From contig NC_077227.1 of NCBI RefSeq assembly GCF_027887165.1, positions 443,317,895 to 443,381,894 on the forward strand: a stretch of DNA of 64,000 bases, read 5' to 3'. The DNA comes from Monodelphis domestica. Lineage: Eukaryota > Chordata > Mammalia > Didelphimorphia > Didelphidae. Shown here piece after piece: positions 63,776 through 64,000 of this stretch. Position numbers and translations under genes: made by a program. Every line of letters starts with the position of its first letter. Within the stretch, counting starts at the first letter, position 1. A model generated the notes under the pieces. It was not told the origin of the DNA. It saw nothing but the letters and a program-made list of their open reading frames with translations, and ran no database searches.

Positions 63776-64000
63776 ACCAGCAATATTGTACAACGATCAG
63801 CTGTGAAAGACTAAGTTAGCTGCCCTGTGCAGCCCAATGATCTGGAACGATTCTGAAGGCCTTAGGACAAAGAACACCACCCATCTCCAGTGAAAGAACT
63901 GTTGGAGTCAGATGCAGATCAAAGAATACAATCTTTCACATTAGTTTATTTACGATTTTATATGGGGGTTTTGGTTTTATATGTGTATTCTCTTACAACG
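63776..64000 (+). mobile_element. L1 3' UTR, cut by window end
   Basis: GTACAACGATCAGCTGTGAA, CAGCCCAATGATCTGGAACG, TGAAAGAACTGTTGGAGTCA, then the T/G-rich region up to the last base. Confidence 0.8.

Overview
This is metatherian (marsupial) nuclear DNA. It is AT-rich and CpG-poor, and nearly half is recognisable retroposon sequence of kinds typical of opossums and other marsupials. These are a marsupial-type L1 whose 5' end begins GGGGACTTCTGG, tRNA-derived SINEs of the MON1 type (core GGGGCAGCTGGGTAGCTCAG) and the MAR1 type, MIR/THER1 core-SINEs, L2 and CR1/L3 LINEs, and hAT MITEs. Family names are given from memory of opossum repeat libraries. The superfamily is usually clear from the sequence; the exact family name is less certain.

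No intact host protein-coding gene is visible, so the window is intergenic or deep intronic. The only host-gene candidate is a 95-bp exon-like unit with good splice sites at 63142-63236 (+).

Layout: 1-11.7 kb holds old SINEs, L2 and L1 tails, two copies of a hAT MITE and a TA/GT/AC microsatellite. 11788-18185 is a near full-length L1 on the minus strand with broken ORF1 and ORF2 and a 14-bp target duplication. 18.2-23 kb holds an RTE-like tail, a 5'-inverted L1, a CR1/L3 fragment and a short 7SL-RNA-like piece. 24474-31476 is a 7.0-kb betaretrovirus-like endogenous retrovirus (ERV). It sits in a minus-strand L1 that itself sits in an older L2, so the nest is three deep. 32-45 kb holds L2 and L1 debris with repeat-poor islands. 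45-47.6 kb is an L2 split by an L1 whose tail has grown into a long (TTCC)n array. 48-64 kb is L2/MIR/MON1 mosaic with more repeat-poor islands, several microsatellites and the exon candidate.

The most interesting object is the ERV. Its two 510-bp LTRs differ at only two positions, so the insertion is very recent. Yet the interior has no gag or protease: about 2.3 kb of ORF-free AT-rich sequence lies there instead. Pol is a decayed remnant, and env is broken except for an uninterrupted transmembrane-subunit reading frame. A young LTR pair around an old, dead interior is what is expected of a non-autonomous ERV family mobilised in trans, comparable in layout to mouse ETn or VL30.
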